This document shows positions 26,183-36,004 of a stretch of 37,903 nucleotides of DNA, in pieces. This DNA comes from a bacterium (GTDB taxonomy: Bacteria > Zhuqueibacterota > QNDG01 > JAGLOF01), in the NCBI GenBank assembly GCA_023139105.1, contig JAGLOF010000092.1:1-37903 (forward strand), read 5' to 3'. A model generated the notes under the pieces. That model was given only the letters and a program-made list of their open reading frames with translations. It did not search any database and had not been told where the DNA came from. Each line of letters starts with the position of its first letter. The stretch's first letter is position 1. Both the position numbers and the translations under genes were made by a program.

Positions 26183-29100
26183 TTATCGACCTGAGAGATT
26201 AATGACAGCATTGATTCCCAGTGCAAATGTACGCTGTTTTTCTGTTTTAGAACTTTTTCGTTTTCCATATTCAAGATGAAAACCGCCCCGTACATTTTTA
26301 GTAAAAGAATAGTCAACCTGTGGTTTTATTGACCAGTTTGAAGTTTCCGAAATCACCTGATAGTCTGCATCTTCACTGAGCTTTTTATCTCTCATATTTC
26401 TGGATTTGCGAAAAGTCATGGAAAAGTCTATATTATTATCAAGCTTCTTCTTAAAGAATGGAAGTTTAATACCACCGCGTTTTTGGTAGCGTGTGGTGAA
26501 AGACATATCTTCTGTAGACTGCCTGACAACACTGGAACCGGTTTTAAGCTCTTGAGTTATTGACTCGCCAAGTTTATAATCAAATGTGGCTGTCATGCCA
26601 AACTTGAAGTTAATAGTTCCGCCGATCAAGGGTTGAAAACTCATTGAATACTGGTTCTGTATGTGTTCACCGCTTTTAAAAGTTTTATCCCATTTTCCAT
26701 TGTAACCGTGTTTCAGGGTCATTGTCTTTAGAAATAAGTTCATCAGAGGCAGTTTTTCAAGGCCGTTCCAAGTCACAGACCATGTTGGGAATGGCAAGGT
26801 GTTTTTACCTTCTCCCATTACAAGAGCAGAATTTGATGTCTTTTTTGTGTTTATACTCTGCTGTGTGGTGTTTTCAGTCATAGAGTAGTTAAGACTTGCG
26901 GTTATACTGCGTTTTATCTTGAAGCCCGATCTCAATGAGATAGTCTGCGCTGTATTCCATGAAGCTCTGTCAGAAGTCAGGTTGTCAGATAGTGGTCCGG
27001 CATCCCGGGACCAACCCATCTGGTAGAGAAGGTCGGGATCTTCTTCCAGACCGTATTGGCTGTCGGTGTTCCTCTCGGTATAGCTGATCACTATTGGATT
27101 AATACTCCCAAACACCGACCCTATGGTAGAAAAGACAAAGGTTATAGGTGATTTACCCGGCTTTTTTTCCTCTTCTTTTTTATCACTTTCACCCGGAGTT
27201 TTTCTTTTTACCGGTGCTCTTCTGCCGCGTCTGGCGGCTGTGCGATTACCGCCCGGGCCTTTTTTCTTTGACTTGAACAGGGCGACCAGCTCTTTGGGTG
27301 TCAAAGTAACATTTCCACTCAAATTAGTCGATACTTTTGCACTGCGTGCGGTTCCGGTATGATGTTGTTGAGGATTAAATGCATATGAATAATCTGTTTT
27401 ATATCTTATAGTAGGTTTAAACCACTTGGCAATTTTAGGAGTCAGAGATGTTGAAATCGACTGTTTCTGGCCCACATGTATACCGTTAGGATTTAAAATA
27501 TTTAGAAATTCGCTTATTTGAACAGCACGAATTTCCGGAGAAGCGGCCTGAACGGACGTGTCCTGCGCTGATGTGTCTGCAAGAAGATCATAATTATCTG
27601 TCAGGCTGTAATCAAGTTGCATAATGGAGAAGGGTTTCCATTTTGCAGTTATTCTCCTGTTTAAAATTGCCTTGCCTATGTTGCCTTGTACGCCGCCGGC
27701 ACTGGTCTTTTCAGTTAGGTTATCGGTTGCGTCTGCATCAAAATTAAAACTTGACGGTGCAAAGAACTTGATACCGGCAATTTTTTTCATGAACCCTTTC
27801 TCTCCGAGCCATGAGAAGGGCTTGAAAAATATTTTATCGCCAATATTTAAGTGATATGCAAATTTGCCGGAATTACTTGTTCTGGACGATTCACCCGTTC
27901 TGGGATCGGTTCTATCTTGCGTAGAGTGGTTGGCACTGAAAGAGAAGGGATCAAATAAGATTTTTCCCAGAAGGTTTCTCGATTTGGTAGTCTTGCTGTA
28001 TCTTAGGCTCAGACTTTCCGATGTGTTTGTAGTCTGAAGAGAATCCGGCGGATTATCACGATCAACCAGAATATCACTGCCGGGTATGTATTTGGGTGTG
28101 CGGGTAGATTGAGACTTTTTATAACTAATGGGAATGCGTATGCCCCAACGACTGGGCATTAGCTTGTCAAGATTCATGGATCCGTTGATCAACCAGTTCT
28201 CTGAATCGGAACCCTGGCCCGTTGACTGTTCATTTATAGTATGGAAATCTGCATCCTTGCTGTCATACTGTCCTGTAAAAGAAAACAGATCTGCAATTTG
28301 AATGTCCAGCTTAGCGCGTTTGGCCATTCCTTTTTCTTTGTGTATGTTTGAGAGGCGTAGTTCATCCAGCCATATCTCTCCTGAAAAAGCAAGATCCATA
28401 CTTTTATTGCGAACCCCTGCAATCAACCAGCGAATATTTCTGAGAGTCGGTAGTCCTTTGACTCCATAGACTACATTTCCAACTGTATCACGAACTGTCT
28501 CTTCAAAGGGATCACCCTTAAAATTGTTCTTCAAGAGAGAGAGTTCTTTCAGATCCACTTCAATGGTGTTATCAAACCAGCCGTTTGAAACATATGGCAG
28601 GGTCACTTCATAGTAGATCTGATTGTCAGTATCAGATCCGAATCGCAGGAAGAATTCAATACTGTCGGCCATATTCCATGGTGTGTTAAGGCCGCCGCCA
28701 TGAACAAACATCTTTAGTTTTTCATATTGAATCAAATTTTGGTCATTCAGTTCTTTTCTGGCCAGAACGGTCTCGCCTGGCTGCACATCCTGCATGCGCA
28801 TGGCCAGAGACTGTTCTCTGGACATGGTCTTTAATATGGGATCACGGGAACCGGAGATACCCATTTTCTCAGCTGAGATAGTCTCCTTATAACCGGGATT
28901 ATCATGAGAGTTTACAACTGCAAGTTTGAGCTTGTCCTTATCCTGCTCAGCGGTTGGAGCCCTTACAGTTGTGTCTGCTTCAGCCAGAACGCCGTAGTAT
29001 TTCCACTCATTGGCAACAAGCTCAACTTCCGCAATTTCAATACTACACCGATCAGAGGCACCGGTTATGGTCATGCGCACATTCTCTATGCGTGACCAGT

Positions 29101-32100
29101 CAGGGCTTCCTTCGTTTTCATAGAATTCAGATAAGGGTATTCTGTATAGACGCCATCCTGATTTTGCGGTTGACACAAGATGTTTGTCCCATGATGTACC
29201 GGTTGAGTCCAGATCTATTTCATAACGTACAAAATTGTTTCTCTTATCAACCTCACTATTGCCGTTTAAATCCTCACTGTCGGGATATCGGGCCTGACCA
29301 GCATTTCCATTGTTTTCTGTTCCGTTTCTTGTACCCCTATAATTACCATCTTTATCTGTTCTTGTTAAATATGGTTTTTTATCATCATAATAGTAATCAT
29401 CGTATGAATATGGCTCATCTTCCTGTTTGACGCCGTCATTATTCAGATCCATAAAATCATATGGTTTGCCGGTAATGACTTTATAGTTATCTATAATTTC
29501 TGTCTCCGTTGAGCAGGCAATATGAGTAGCAAAGATAGACTCAGGATCATCTCCCTTCATACCGTCTATACCCGTGTCTTCATGGTCCAAGAGTATATTG
29601 TCGCGATATCCATTTGATGGTATTGCATCCTCTGTGTTCCAGGTTCCATTGGGTATAACGTCTTCTGATATCTGACCAAGATCAACATAGAGTGTTGGTT
29701 GATCTGAGTATACATTTGCCGTAGTATCGTCTCCATAAGTAAACAGCCCTGTTGTATTTGGCTTTACCCATACTTCAAGAAATCGTGCATCTACCTGATT
29801 ATAGTAACCGGGTGAGAGGCCACGCATGATGGCTGACCATGAGTCTTTGCCAGAATCAGGATTGGGTTCATAGTCCAGAATCAGGACATCGGTGACTGAT
29901 GTGCCGCCGTTGGAATTTGTAACCTCTTTCTCCGGCCAGATTTCCTGAATGGCTGTCTTTACCCATGGATTATACCATACCAGGTGACCCATGTTCTCCA
30001 AAGTCTGGGAGAGTGAATTCTGAGTGACAGGTAAAGAGCCGTGGCGCCAGTTGCGTCTCATTACACCCATAGGTACTTTGCGCTTAGCACCTTCAAAGTC
30101 ATCCAGATATGCAACGCCGTTCCTGTCGCCCGTTGCCTTGTTGTTCAATGTATTGGGATTAGGTATGATCTGTGCAATTTCAGCTTCAAAGCCAAGGCGG
30201 CTGGCACCGGACAGATTGAGGAAACCGATCTTCTTGTTAAGCCAGTTGGTAAAGCTGTTAGACTCTCTGGTTATTTTTGTATTGATATCCCAGACCATGT
30301 TGCGCATGGGCGCTTCCTTGTCCAGCCTGATGCGCTTGTCCATCAGAGATTTATCCAGATATAAAAATGTACCGCCAATAAAGGATTCACGGCCATTCTG
30401 TTCCCAGAGGCTGTACTGTGCCCTGGTTCCTATCATTAACTTCTTGCTGCTTGAAAACATCTGCTGTGATTCATAGTTAATTGTAATTTCAGCAGAAGGG
30501 TCAGAGGCATCGGGAGTAGTCAGCTCCAGGCTTCCGGAGTAATACTCTATCTTATAGTCTACATCTCTTAAAAGCTTACGGCCACTTAGAATTATCTCTT
30601 CGGTTCCTTCAATTATATTCATGCCCAGGTTGTATGTTGTCTGGCGGCGTGAAGAGGTGACTTCAAAATAGAACTTGCTTTGGCCTTTTAATTCTCTAAG
30701 GTTAACTCCGCTTCTGGTTGAATCATAGATTGCCGCATTTCTCTTGTCTTTACCAGCAGCATCCCAATAGTCTTCACTGTAATCCCCATTTAAAGTATCG
30801 GGATCAAAGGGACGCAGGTTGGGCAGCATTATCTCACCGCGAACTTTATTAATTATATTGGGATTATTGTCAATCTTATTATCTGGAAGTGAGCTGCCTG
30901 ACATGCCTGTATTATCAAGACCAAGCAGATTAAGATAAGAAGTAGGTTGTCCGTTTATATCAATAGACTCTTTAGGCAGTCCGCTGGGATTTTTGAAGAA
31001 GATTTTTACTTCAAGGTTTTCTGCAAATTCCTCATTTGTAATATTTGGTACCCTGAGGTCATATACATTTTTCCACTCCAGGTCCCATGTCTTGAAGCCG
31101 GGATCCGGATTCTGGGCTTTAATTAATTTGAGGACAGGCATTGGTTCGGGATCTGTAAACGGCTTAATGCCGCTGCCATGAATGGCAGTAGTGGTTTTAT
31201 ATATAACTGCCAGAACTTCACTTTCTTGCAGAGACATACTCATCTGAATATAACCCAGATCGCGATTGATATAATAATCCTGAACAGGTTTGAGTTTCTT
31301 AAAATATGCTCTCTTTATTTCATTATTATTGGCGGCAAGTGTATCGGTGCCTACAGTTGATGGATCAGGAATTGCCCATGCCCGCAACATATCCTCACCC
31401 ATGGCCTGTGTATAACCTACATCGGATTTATATACTTCAATCTCTTCAATAAATAGAGTAGGCTCTGATTGATGCATTCCGTTTTTATATTGTTTGTAAA
31501 GTACTCTATATTCATTGTCAAGAAAGAAGTAACTCCCCTTTTTGTATTGATAATCTTCTATAACATAGGTGTTCGTCTTTCCTTCGGCATCAATTGCCAG
31601 GGTGTTCTTCTTTCCCTTTTCCATACTGGCAATTGCCGTGATACCAAGGCGGCCAACCTGGAAATTTGCCTTTAAACCAAAGAGCCCTGCATTCTGCTGG
31701 CTGAAGGTTACAAAATTTGTTCCTGGTAGGTTAAGAGAGATATTACCGGCTTCAATACTCTTTACAATTCCGTCTTCATCACTGGAGTAACTGAGCTTAA
31801 CAGCGTTCTCAAATTCAAAATCATTCTCACTATCCTGTTCAACGTCAACGGTTATGTTCTCACCAATCTTGCCTGTAACGCTGAAACGCTGCTTCTGTTT
31901 CATCTGGAAATTAGTATTGGGACGCCTGTTTGAAGCGGTTCTTTTTGAACTCCGCTTTTCATTACGCAGAGTACCGTCGATAGAGATACTACCGTTAATA
32001 TTAAGGCTGACAGTCTCTCCGCCAAACAGTTTTTTAAAAGCCTCGCTCTTAATCTTTCCCGACTCAAGAGTTATGCCGCCCTTGCCTCTGCCAAAGCCTG

Positions 32101-32497
32101 ATGATGGAGCTACATTGGATGAAGCAAATTTTTGCCATTGTGCAGAGGTGCCAAAGTCAAGGCGTTCACGGATGAAGTCGCTGAAAGAGTATTGCCGGGG
32201 CAGGAAGATATCACGATTTTGATATTTTCTTGATATTGTATAATTCTGTCGCGAGGAGTCCATCTCTACCGAATAGCGGAAGCTGGATGGGAATGAAGGG
32301 CCGTCATATCCAAAAGGTGTAGCCATAGAGATTGGATTGGCTGTACCTGTGCCGGCCAAAGGAACCAGAATGATCTTGGCGTCCGGCAGTTTAAAGCCGA
32401 CTTGTGCCTGAGAGAGCCCGGTGATTGCCAGAAATGCAAAAAATAAAGTTGGGACGGAAATATGCCGCTGAGGTCTTGTTGAAGTATGTTTTCGCAT
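26183..32497 (-). CDS. sprA: SprA-like giant outer-membrane protein (type IX secretion)
   Basis: A 2,104-residue protein with a signal peptide (cut after SQAQ, about residue 33). In Bacteroidota SprA is the large beta-barrel that moves type IX substrates across the outer membrane. Family-like stretches include the N-terminal LFGLKANFQVGRLGITAIASMEKG region, QYKKGSYFFLDNEYR, and GRKLLRDVDYKIEYYSG. The second half is rich in barrel-like alternating strands, and the end (FALGINAVINLSGR) has the look of a final outer-membrane strand. Two calcium-loop-like stretches occur, DLNNDGVKQEDE (about 1017-1028) and DLNGNSEVD (about 1076-1084). A strongly basic, low-complexity insert lies at about 1735-1785. 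The ATG at 32497 has AAGG 5 nt upstream. No other type IX genes are in the window. Confidence 0.92.
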   Translation of the reverse strand: MRKHTSTRPQRHISVPTLFFAFLAITGLSQAQVGFKLPDAKIILVPLAGTGTANPISMATPFGYDGPSFPSSFRYSVEMDSSRQNYTISRKYQNRDIFLPRQYSFSDFIRERLDFGTSAQWQKFASSNVAPSSGFGRGKGGITLESGKIKSEAFKKLFGGETVSLNINGSISIDGTLRNEKRSSKRTASNRRPNTNFQMKQKQRFSVTGKIGENITVDVEQDSENDFEFENAVKLSYSSDEDGIVKSIEAGNISLNLPGTNFVTFSQQNAGLFGLKANFQVGRLGITAIASMEKGKKNTLAIDAEGKTNTYVIEDYQYKKGSYFFLDNEYRVLYKQYKNGMHQSEPTLFIEEIEVYKSDVGYTQAMGEDMLRAWAIPDPSTVGTDTLAANNNEIKRAYFKKLKPVQDYYINRDLGYIQMSMSLQESEVLAVIYKTTTAIHGSGIKPFTDPEPMPVLKLIKAQNPDPGFKTWDLEWKNVYDLRVPNITNEEFAENLEVKIFFKNPSGLPKESIDINGQPTSYLNLLGLDNTGMSGSSLPDNKIDNNPNIINKVRGEIMLPNLRPFDPDTLNGDYSEDYWDAAGKDKRNAAIYDSTRSGVNLRELKGQSKFYFEVTSSRRQTTYNLGMNIIEGTEEIILSGRKLLRDVDYKIEYYSGSLELTTPDASDPSAEITINYESQQMFSSSKKLMIGTRAQYSLWEQNGRESFIGGTFLYLDKSLMDKRIRLDKEAPMRNMVWDINTKITRESNSFTNWLNKKIGFLNLSGASRLGFEAEIAQIIPNPNTLNNKATGDRNGVAYLDDFEGAKRKVPMGVMRRNWRHGSLPVTQNSLSQTLENMGHLVWYNPWVKTAIQEIWPEKEVTNSNGGTSVTDVLILDYEPNPDSGKDSWSAIMRGLSPGYYNQVDARFLEVWVKPNTTGLFTYGDDTTANVYSDQPTLYVDLGQISEDVIPNGTWNTEDAIPSNGYRDNILLDHEDTGIDGMKGDDPESIFATHIACSTETEIIDNYKVITGKPYDFMDLNNDGVKQEDEPYSYDDYYYDDKKPYLTRTDKDGNYRGTRNGTENNGNAGQARYPDSEDLNGNSEVDKRNNFVRYEIDLDSTGTSWDKHLVSTAKSGWRLYRIPLSEFYENEGSPDWSRIENVRMTITGASDRCSIEIAEVELVANEWKYYGVLAEADTTVRAPTAEQDKDKLKLAVVNSHDNPGYKETISAEKMGISGSRDPILKTMSREQSLAMRMQDVQPGETVLARKELNDQNLIQYEKLKMFVHGGGLNTPWNMADSIEFFLRFGSDTDNQIYYEVTLPYVSNGWFDNTIEVDLKELSLLKNNFKGDPFEETVRDTVGNVVYGVKGLPTLRNIRWLIAGVRNKSMDLAFSGEIWLDELRLSNIHKEKGMAKRAKLDIQIADLFSFTGQYDSKDADFHTINEQSTGQGSDSENWLINGSMNLDKLMPSRWGIRIPISYKKSQSTRTPKYIPGSDILVDRDNPPDSLQTTNTSESLSLRYSKTTKSRNLLGKILFDPFSFSANHSTQDRTDPRTGESSRTSNSGKFAYHLNIGDKIFFKPFSWLGEKGFMKKIAGIKFFAPSSFNFDADATDNLTEKTSAGGVQGNIGKAILNRRITAKWKPFSIMQLDYSLTDNYDLLADTSAQDTSVQAASPEIRAVQISEFLNILNPNGIHVGQKQSISTSLTPKIAKWFKPTIRYKTDYSYAFNPQQHHTGTARSAKVSTNLSGNVTLTPKELVALFKSKKKGPGGNRTAARRGRRAPVKRKTPGESDKKEEEKKPGKSPITFVFSTIGSVFGSINPIVISYTERNTDSQYGLEEDPDLLYQMGWSRDAGPLSDNLTSDRASWNTAQTISLRSGFKIKRSITASLNYSMTENTTQQSINTKKTSNSALVMGEGKNTLPFPTWSVTWNGLEKLPLMNLFLKTMTLKHGYNGKWDKTFKSGEHIQNQYSMSFQPLIGGTINFKFGMTATFDYKLGESITQELKTGSSVVRQSTEDMSFTTRYQKRGGIKLPFFKKKLDNNIDFSMTFRKSRNMRDKKLSEDADYQVISETSNWSIKPQVDYSFTKNVRGGFHLEYGKRKSSKTEKQRTFALGINAVINLSGR

Positions 32498-32577
32498 CAA
32501 TACCTTGCCTTGTCATCTTAATCATTTAGTGTTCAACCGACTCAAATGTACAAACCTGGCCGAAGACCATGTCCATT

Positions 32578-32583
32578 ATTATA
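32578..32583 (-). promoter_or_regulatory. Possible -10 element of sprA
   Basis: TATAAT on the minus strand, 80 nt upstream of the sprA start. The best -35 candidate (TTGCTT) is 19 nt away, so the assignment is weak. Confidence 0.3.
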
Positions 32584-32710
32584 CCGTTAGCAAGGGATCA
32601 ATAAGCAAAACTCCTTGTAAAATCAACTGTTAGAAGGATGTAAAGTAATTCATAAATAAAATAAATGCAAGCATAAAATTGGAACGAGTTTAGCGTAACA
32701 ACAATTAAAC

Positions 32711-32740
32711 TTGCAGTACATTCATTTCTTTCTCTATATT
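32711..32740 (+). promoter_or_regulatory. Probable promoter of lptF/lptG-like pair
   Basis: TTGCAG (32711-32716), an 18-nt spacer and TATATT (32735-32740), 26 nt before the start codon at 32767. The rest of the 32501-32766 gap between sprA and this gene shows no gene. Confidence 0.5.
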
Positions 32741-32766
32741 GGGTGGAATTTAGTAGGAGTTATCAG

Positions 32767-34119
32767 TTGAAAATATTGAGTAAATACATATTAAAAGAAC
32801 ACATTGGACCCTTTGTTTTTTCATTATTGACAATAATTTTCATATTTTTGATCAATACGATCTTCAGAGATTTGGGTAAACTTTTGAACAAAGGGGTTTC
32901 TATTGGTATTATCCTACAATTTTTTGCATTAAATCTTGCATGGATAGTGGCACTTGCAGTACCAATGTCAGTTCTTATTGCCACATTGATGGCTTTTGGC
33001 AGGTTTTCATCTGACCATGAACTGACAGCACTCAAGGCCTCGGGTCTGCATTTTTACAGACTTGTTACGCCGGTAATTTTGGCTGCATTGCTGCTTACAG
33101 TGGGAATGGAACGATTTAATAACCTGGTTCTTCCAGAGGTGAACCATCTATATAGTAATCTTTCAAAAGATATACGAAGTAAAAATCCTACAATTATTTT
33201 AGAACCACAGGTATTTAATGATATTGAGTCACACAGCCTGTGGGCTAATGAAATTGATACGGAACGCAATGTATTAAAAAGTATCATTATTAATGATTAC
33301 TCAGATAAAAATGCACTAAAGACTATTTTAGCGGATAGTGGCAAGGTTGTATATTCGGAAGCAGATGAATGTATGATACTAACTTTGTTCAACGGAGAAA
33401 TGCATGAGGCTGATATTAAGGAACCGGCAAATTACCGTCGTGGTAGTTTTAAGAAAATGATGCACTATATCCGGGTTGGCAATGTGAATCTCAAGAGACG
33501 GGACAGAAAGAGGCGCGGGCTGAGAGAGAAAAATTCTGCTATGATGAATGAAGATCTAAAACACAAAAATGAATCTATTGCAGAGCATAGCGAAAGAATT
33601 TGTACTATTGCTCAAAATGATTGGCAAAGCCTGCTGCCCGCCGGAATCTGGTCAGCCTCCAATGATAGCGCATATACGCTTTCAAGAGTTGCACATCCCA
33701 TAGTACATGCCCGTAGAATGCAGTCACAGATAAAGAGTCAGCTCTCTGTAATCAAGAGTAATAAAAAATCGATATCATCCTTAAAAGTTGAAATACATAA
33801 AAAGTATGCAATTCCGGTAGCATGCCTTGTATTTGTTTTGATTGGTGCTCCCCTGGGTTTCATGGCAAGACAGAGTGGTGTTGCGGCAGGAGGAGTATTG
33901 TCTCTGATATTTTTTTTAATATATTGGTTTTTTCTAATTGGAGGAGAGGCACTTGCAGATCGCATGCTGCTTCATCCCATACTATCCATGTGGCTTGCAA
34001 ATATAGTTGTGGGCGGTGGTGGAGTATATTTAATGGTACGGTCGGTAAGGGAAGCATCATTCATTGACTGGGAGAGAATTGCATCCTTCTTTAATAAATT
34101 TCGGAGGTTCAAGATCTGA
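32767..34119 (+). CDS. LptF/LptG-family permease (first gene)
   Basis: A 450-residue inner-membrane protein of the YjgP/YjgQ family, which with LptB extracts lipopolysaccharide and passes it to the Lpt bridge. It starts LKILSKYILKEHIGPFVFS, the common family opening. It has membrane segments near the N-terminus (FSLLTIIFIFLINTIF), at AWIVALAVPMSVLIATLMAF and near the C-terminus. The start is a TTG at 32767 with AGGAG at correct distance; an upstream GTG at 32743 would place that ribosome site inside the gene. A charged helical insert (about 240-335, rich in Lys, Arg and Glu) in the periplasmic part makes it longer than its partner. Its TGA overlaps the next gene's ATG. Confidence 0.88.
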   Translation: MKILSKYILKEHIGPFVFSLLTIIFIFLINTIFRDLGKLLNKGVSIGIILQFFALNLAWIVALAVPMSVLIATLMAFGRFSSDHELTALKASGLHFYRLVTPVILAALLLTVGMERFNNLVLPEVNHLYSNLSKDIRSKNPTIILEPQVFNDIESHSLWANEIDTERNVLKSIIINDYSDKNALKTILADSGKVVYSEADECMILTLFNGEMHEADIKEPANYRRGSFKKMMHYIRVGNVNLKRRDRKRRGLREKNSAMMNEDLKHKNESIAEHSERICTIAQNDWQSLLPAGIWSASNDSAYTLSRVAHPIVHARRMQSQIKSQLSVIKSNKKSISSLKVEIHKKYAIPVACLVFVLIGAPLGFMARQSGVAAGGVLSLIFFLIYWFFLIGGEALADRMLLHPILSMWLANIVVGGGGVYLMVRSVREASFIDWERIASFFNKFRRFKI

Positions 34120-35195
34120 TGCCAATAATTCCCAGATATATAATCAAGTCATTTATTTTTCTAATACTCTTTTGTATTGCAGCCGTTGTTGTGTTGTTTG
34201 TGATTGTTGATTCTGTTGAACAGATGGATAAATTTATAGATAAAGATGTGCCAGTCAGAGTTATTTTACAATATTATCTTTATTATATCCCATATGTTCT
34301 GGTACTTGTGCTGCCTGTTGCCACACTGTTAGCCACTGTATTCTCTATAGGAAACTTGGCACGTAATAATGAAATTATTGCGTTAAAAGCACTTGGTTAT
34401 AGTCTATATCAAATTCTTGGAACAGTGCTGATGGCCGGAGTATTTATGGCATTGATTTCCTTTGTAACCGCAGAAGTTATTGTTGCAAAAAGCTCTGCCA
34501 TGAAAGTGTCGTTGGAACTACAATATGGACTTAAGAGTAGTGGTCGTGTAAAACTTTCAAAGTTGAGTAATCTTGAGATCAGAAACCATGATCAGTTGAT
34601 AACTCTCGGGAGACTTAATCCCCAACGCAGATTGGCCACACGTATCAAGATTGAAAAGATTGTCAATGGAAGAATCACAAATCGTATCGATGCTGATTCT
34701 ATGGTATACAAGGCCGGAAAGTGGCATGTTCTAAACGGTTATGAAAGATTTTTTAATAAGGACAATGAAATAGCGCGTCAGATGAAAGATAGTTTAATTA
34801 TCGATCTTAATTTTTCACCTGAAGAACTTGTACGTTCCCAGGGAAAACCTGAAGATATGGGCTACTGGGATTTACGTCGTTATATTAGTTTAATGAACAG
34901 ATCAGGTGCGGATGTTCATGCGTTTTTAACTGAACTGCATCTGCGTATATCATTCCCTCTATCCAATTTCATTATCGTCTTATTTGCACTGCCTCTTGCA
35001 TATAATATGAAGAAGACCAATATGGCTATTGGATTTGGTATTGCCCTCTCAGTTTGCTTTTTTTATTTTGGTCTTGTTAAGATGGGACAGTCCATGGGAC
35101 AGAACGGTTCCATTTCTCCTGTAATCGGTGCATGGCTTGGAAACGGTATTATGGCGGTAGGAAGTGTAATAAACTTGATAAAAACAAGAAAATAG
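34119..35195 (+). CDS. LptF/LptG-family permease (second gene)
   Basis: A 358-residue partner of the preceding permease. It starts MPIIPRYIIKSFIFLILFC, has the conserved LPVATLLATVFSIGNLARNNEI segment and a periplasmic beta domain (about 140-260). Three membrane segments follow (IIVLFALPLAYNM, the IGFGIALSVCFFYFG helix and a last one near 330-350). In the TGATG junction its ATG overlaps the stop of the first gene, so the two subunits are produced together. Which one is LptF and which LptG cannot be decided by eye. Confidence 0.88.
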   Translation: MPIIPRYIIKSFIFLILFCIAAVVVLFVIVDSVEQMDKFIDKDVPVRVILQYYLYYIPYVLVLVLPVATLLATVFSIGNLARNNEIIALKALGYSLYQILGTVLMAGVFMALISFVTAEVIVAKSSAMKVSLELQYGLKSSGRVKLSKLSNLEIRNHDQLITLGRLNPQRRLATRIKIEKIVNGRITNRIDADSMVYKAGKWHVLNGYERFFNKDNEIARQMKDSLIIDLNFSPEELVRSQGKPEDMGYWDLRRYISLMNRSGADVHAFLTELHLRISFPLSNFIIVLFALPLAYNMKKTNMAIGFGIALSVCFFYFGLVKMGQSMGQNGSISPVIGAWLGNGIMAVGSVINLIKTRK

Positions 35196-35196
35196 C

Positions 35197-35224
35197 TTGA
35201 CTTTTGAAAAAAAATGATTATACT
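35197..35224 (+). promoter_or_regulatory. Promoter of rpmH-rnpA-yidD-yidC
   Basis: TTGACT (35197-35202), 16-nt spacer, TATACT (35219-35224), starting 2 nt after the lptG-like stop. This is a strong housekeeping-type promoter, fitting a ribosomal protein operon. Confidence 0.75.
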
Positions 35225-35278
35225 TGATACCTTGCAAAGTTTTTTAATGATATTAGGTTCTTATAGAAAGGATTTCAA

Positions 35279-35425
35279 ATGAAGCGAACTTATCAGCCAA
35301 GTAACAGAAAGCGTAAAAATAAACATGGTTTCCGGAGCCGTATGGCCAGCAAGTCCGGACGCCTGGTTTTAAAACGCCGTCGTGCTAAAGGCCGTGCACG
35401 TTTGACCGTCAGTGACGAGTCGTAA
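35279..35425 (+). CDS. rpmH: 50S ribosomal protein L34
   Basis: A 48-residue basic protein starting [18 protein letters not shown] and continuing [21 protein letters not shown], the unmistakable L34 sequence. AGAAAGGA precedes the ATG. A four-residue tail, SDES, extends the usual length because the coding end overlaps the start of rnpA. First gene of the rpmH-rnpA-yidD-yidC operon. Confidence 0.97.
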   Translation: MKRTYQPSNRKRKNKHGFRSRMASKSGRLVLKRRRAKGRARLTVSDES

Positions 35426-35780
35426 TTACACAGGCAACAATCGACTGCCAAAATCGGAGATCATCCGAAAGCAGGATGACTTCTCCATGTTATTTCGTAA
35501 GGGCTGCCACTTTAAGGGGTATGCCCTGCATTTTTATTACAGGCCATCGCCCCGAAGACGTGTTGGATTTGCAGTTCCAAAGAAACTTGGGAACGCCGTA
35601 ATCCGTAATCGATTTAAGAGATTGATACGGGAAATTTATAGACAGAGGCGAAGCTGTATTTTGCCATTTGATATTATCATTCTAATCAAAGTACAGGCGA
35701 GGGACTCGGATGCGGCCGCACTTGCAAAAGAAGTCGACAGGTTTCTAACGACTTGTGGTCTGATTGAGAGTGTTGAATGA
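35412..35780 (+). CDS. rnpA: Ribonuclease P protein component
   Basis: A 122-residue basic subunit of RNase P, which trims the 5' leader of tRNA precursors together with the RNA subunit. It shows [40 protein letters not shown] and [14 protein letters not shown], including the RNR signature. The likely start is a GTG at 35412, overlapping rpmH by 14 nt, since the first ATG (35477) would delete the conserved beginning. The stop overlaps the yidD start (ATGA). Confidence 0.93.
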   Translation: MTSRNYTGNNRLPKSEIIRKQDDFSMLFRKGCHFKGYALHFYYRPSPRRRVGFAVPKKLGNAVIRNRFKRLIREIYRQRRSCILPFDIIILIKVQARDSDAAALAKEVDRFLTTCGLIESVE

Positions 35781-35986
35781 AACAGTTTTTAATTATTATA
35801 ATTCGTATCTATCAACGAATTATATCTCCGGGGCTACCGGCCACATGCAGGTTTTATCCAAGCTGTTCCGAATATCTGGTTCAGGCAATGGAGAAGCGTG
35901 GATTGTGGAATGGCCTTGGAATTGGTTTAAAACGTATAATTCGTTGTCATCCCTGGCATCCGGGTGGATATGATCCTGTGCCATAA
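35777..35986 (+). CDS. yidD: Membrane protein insertion efficiency factor YidD
   Basis: A 69-residue protein with the family motifs [17 protein letters not shown] (17-33) and [14 protein letters not shown] at the end. YidD is thought to aid YidC-dependent membrane insertion. It overlaps the rnpA stop by 4 nt and lies 18 nt before the yidC start. Confidence 0.95.
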   Translation: MKQFLIIIIRIYQRIISPGLPATCRFYPSCSEYLVQAMEKRGLWNGLGIGLKRIIRCHPWHPGGYDPVP

Positions 35987-36004
35987 AATAAGGACGTGTT
36001 GAAT

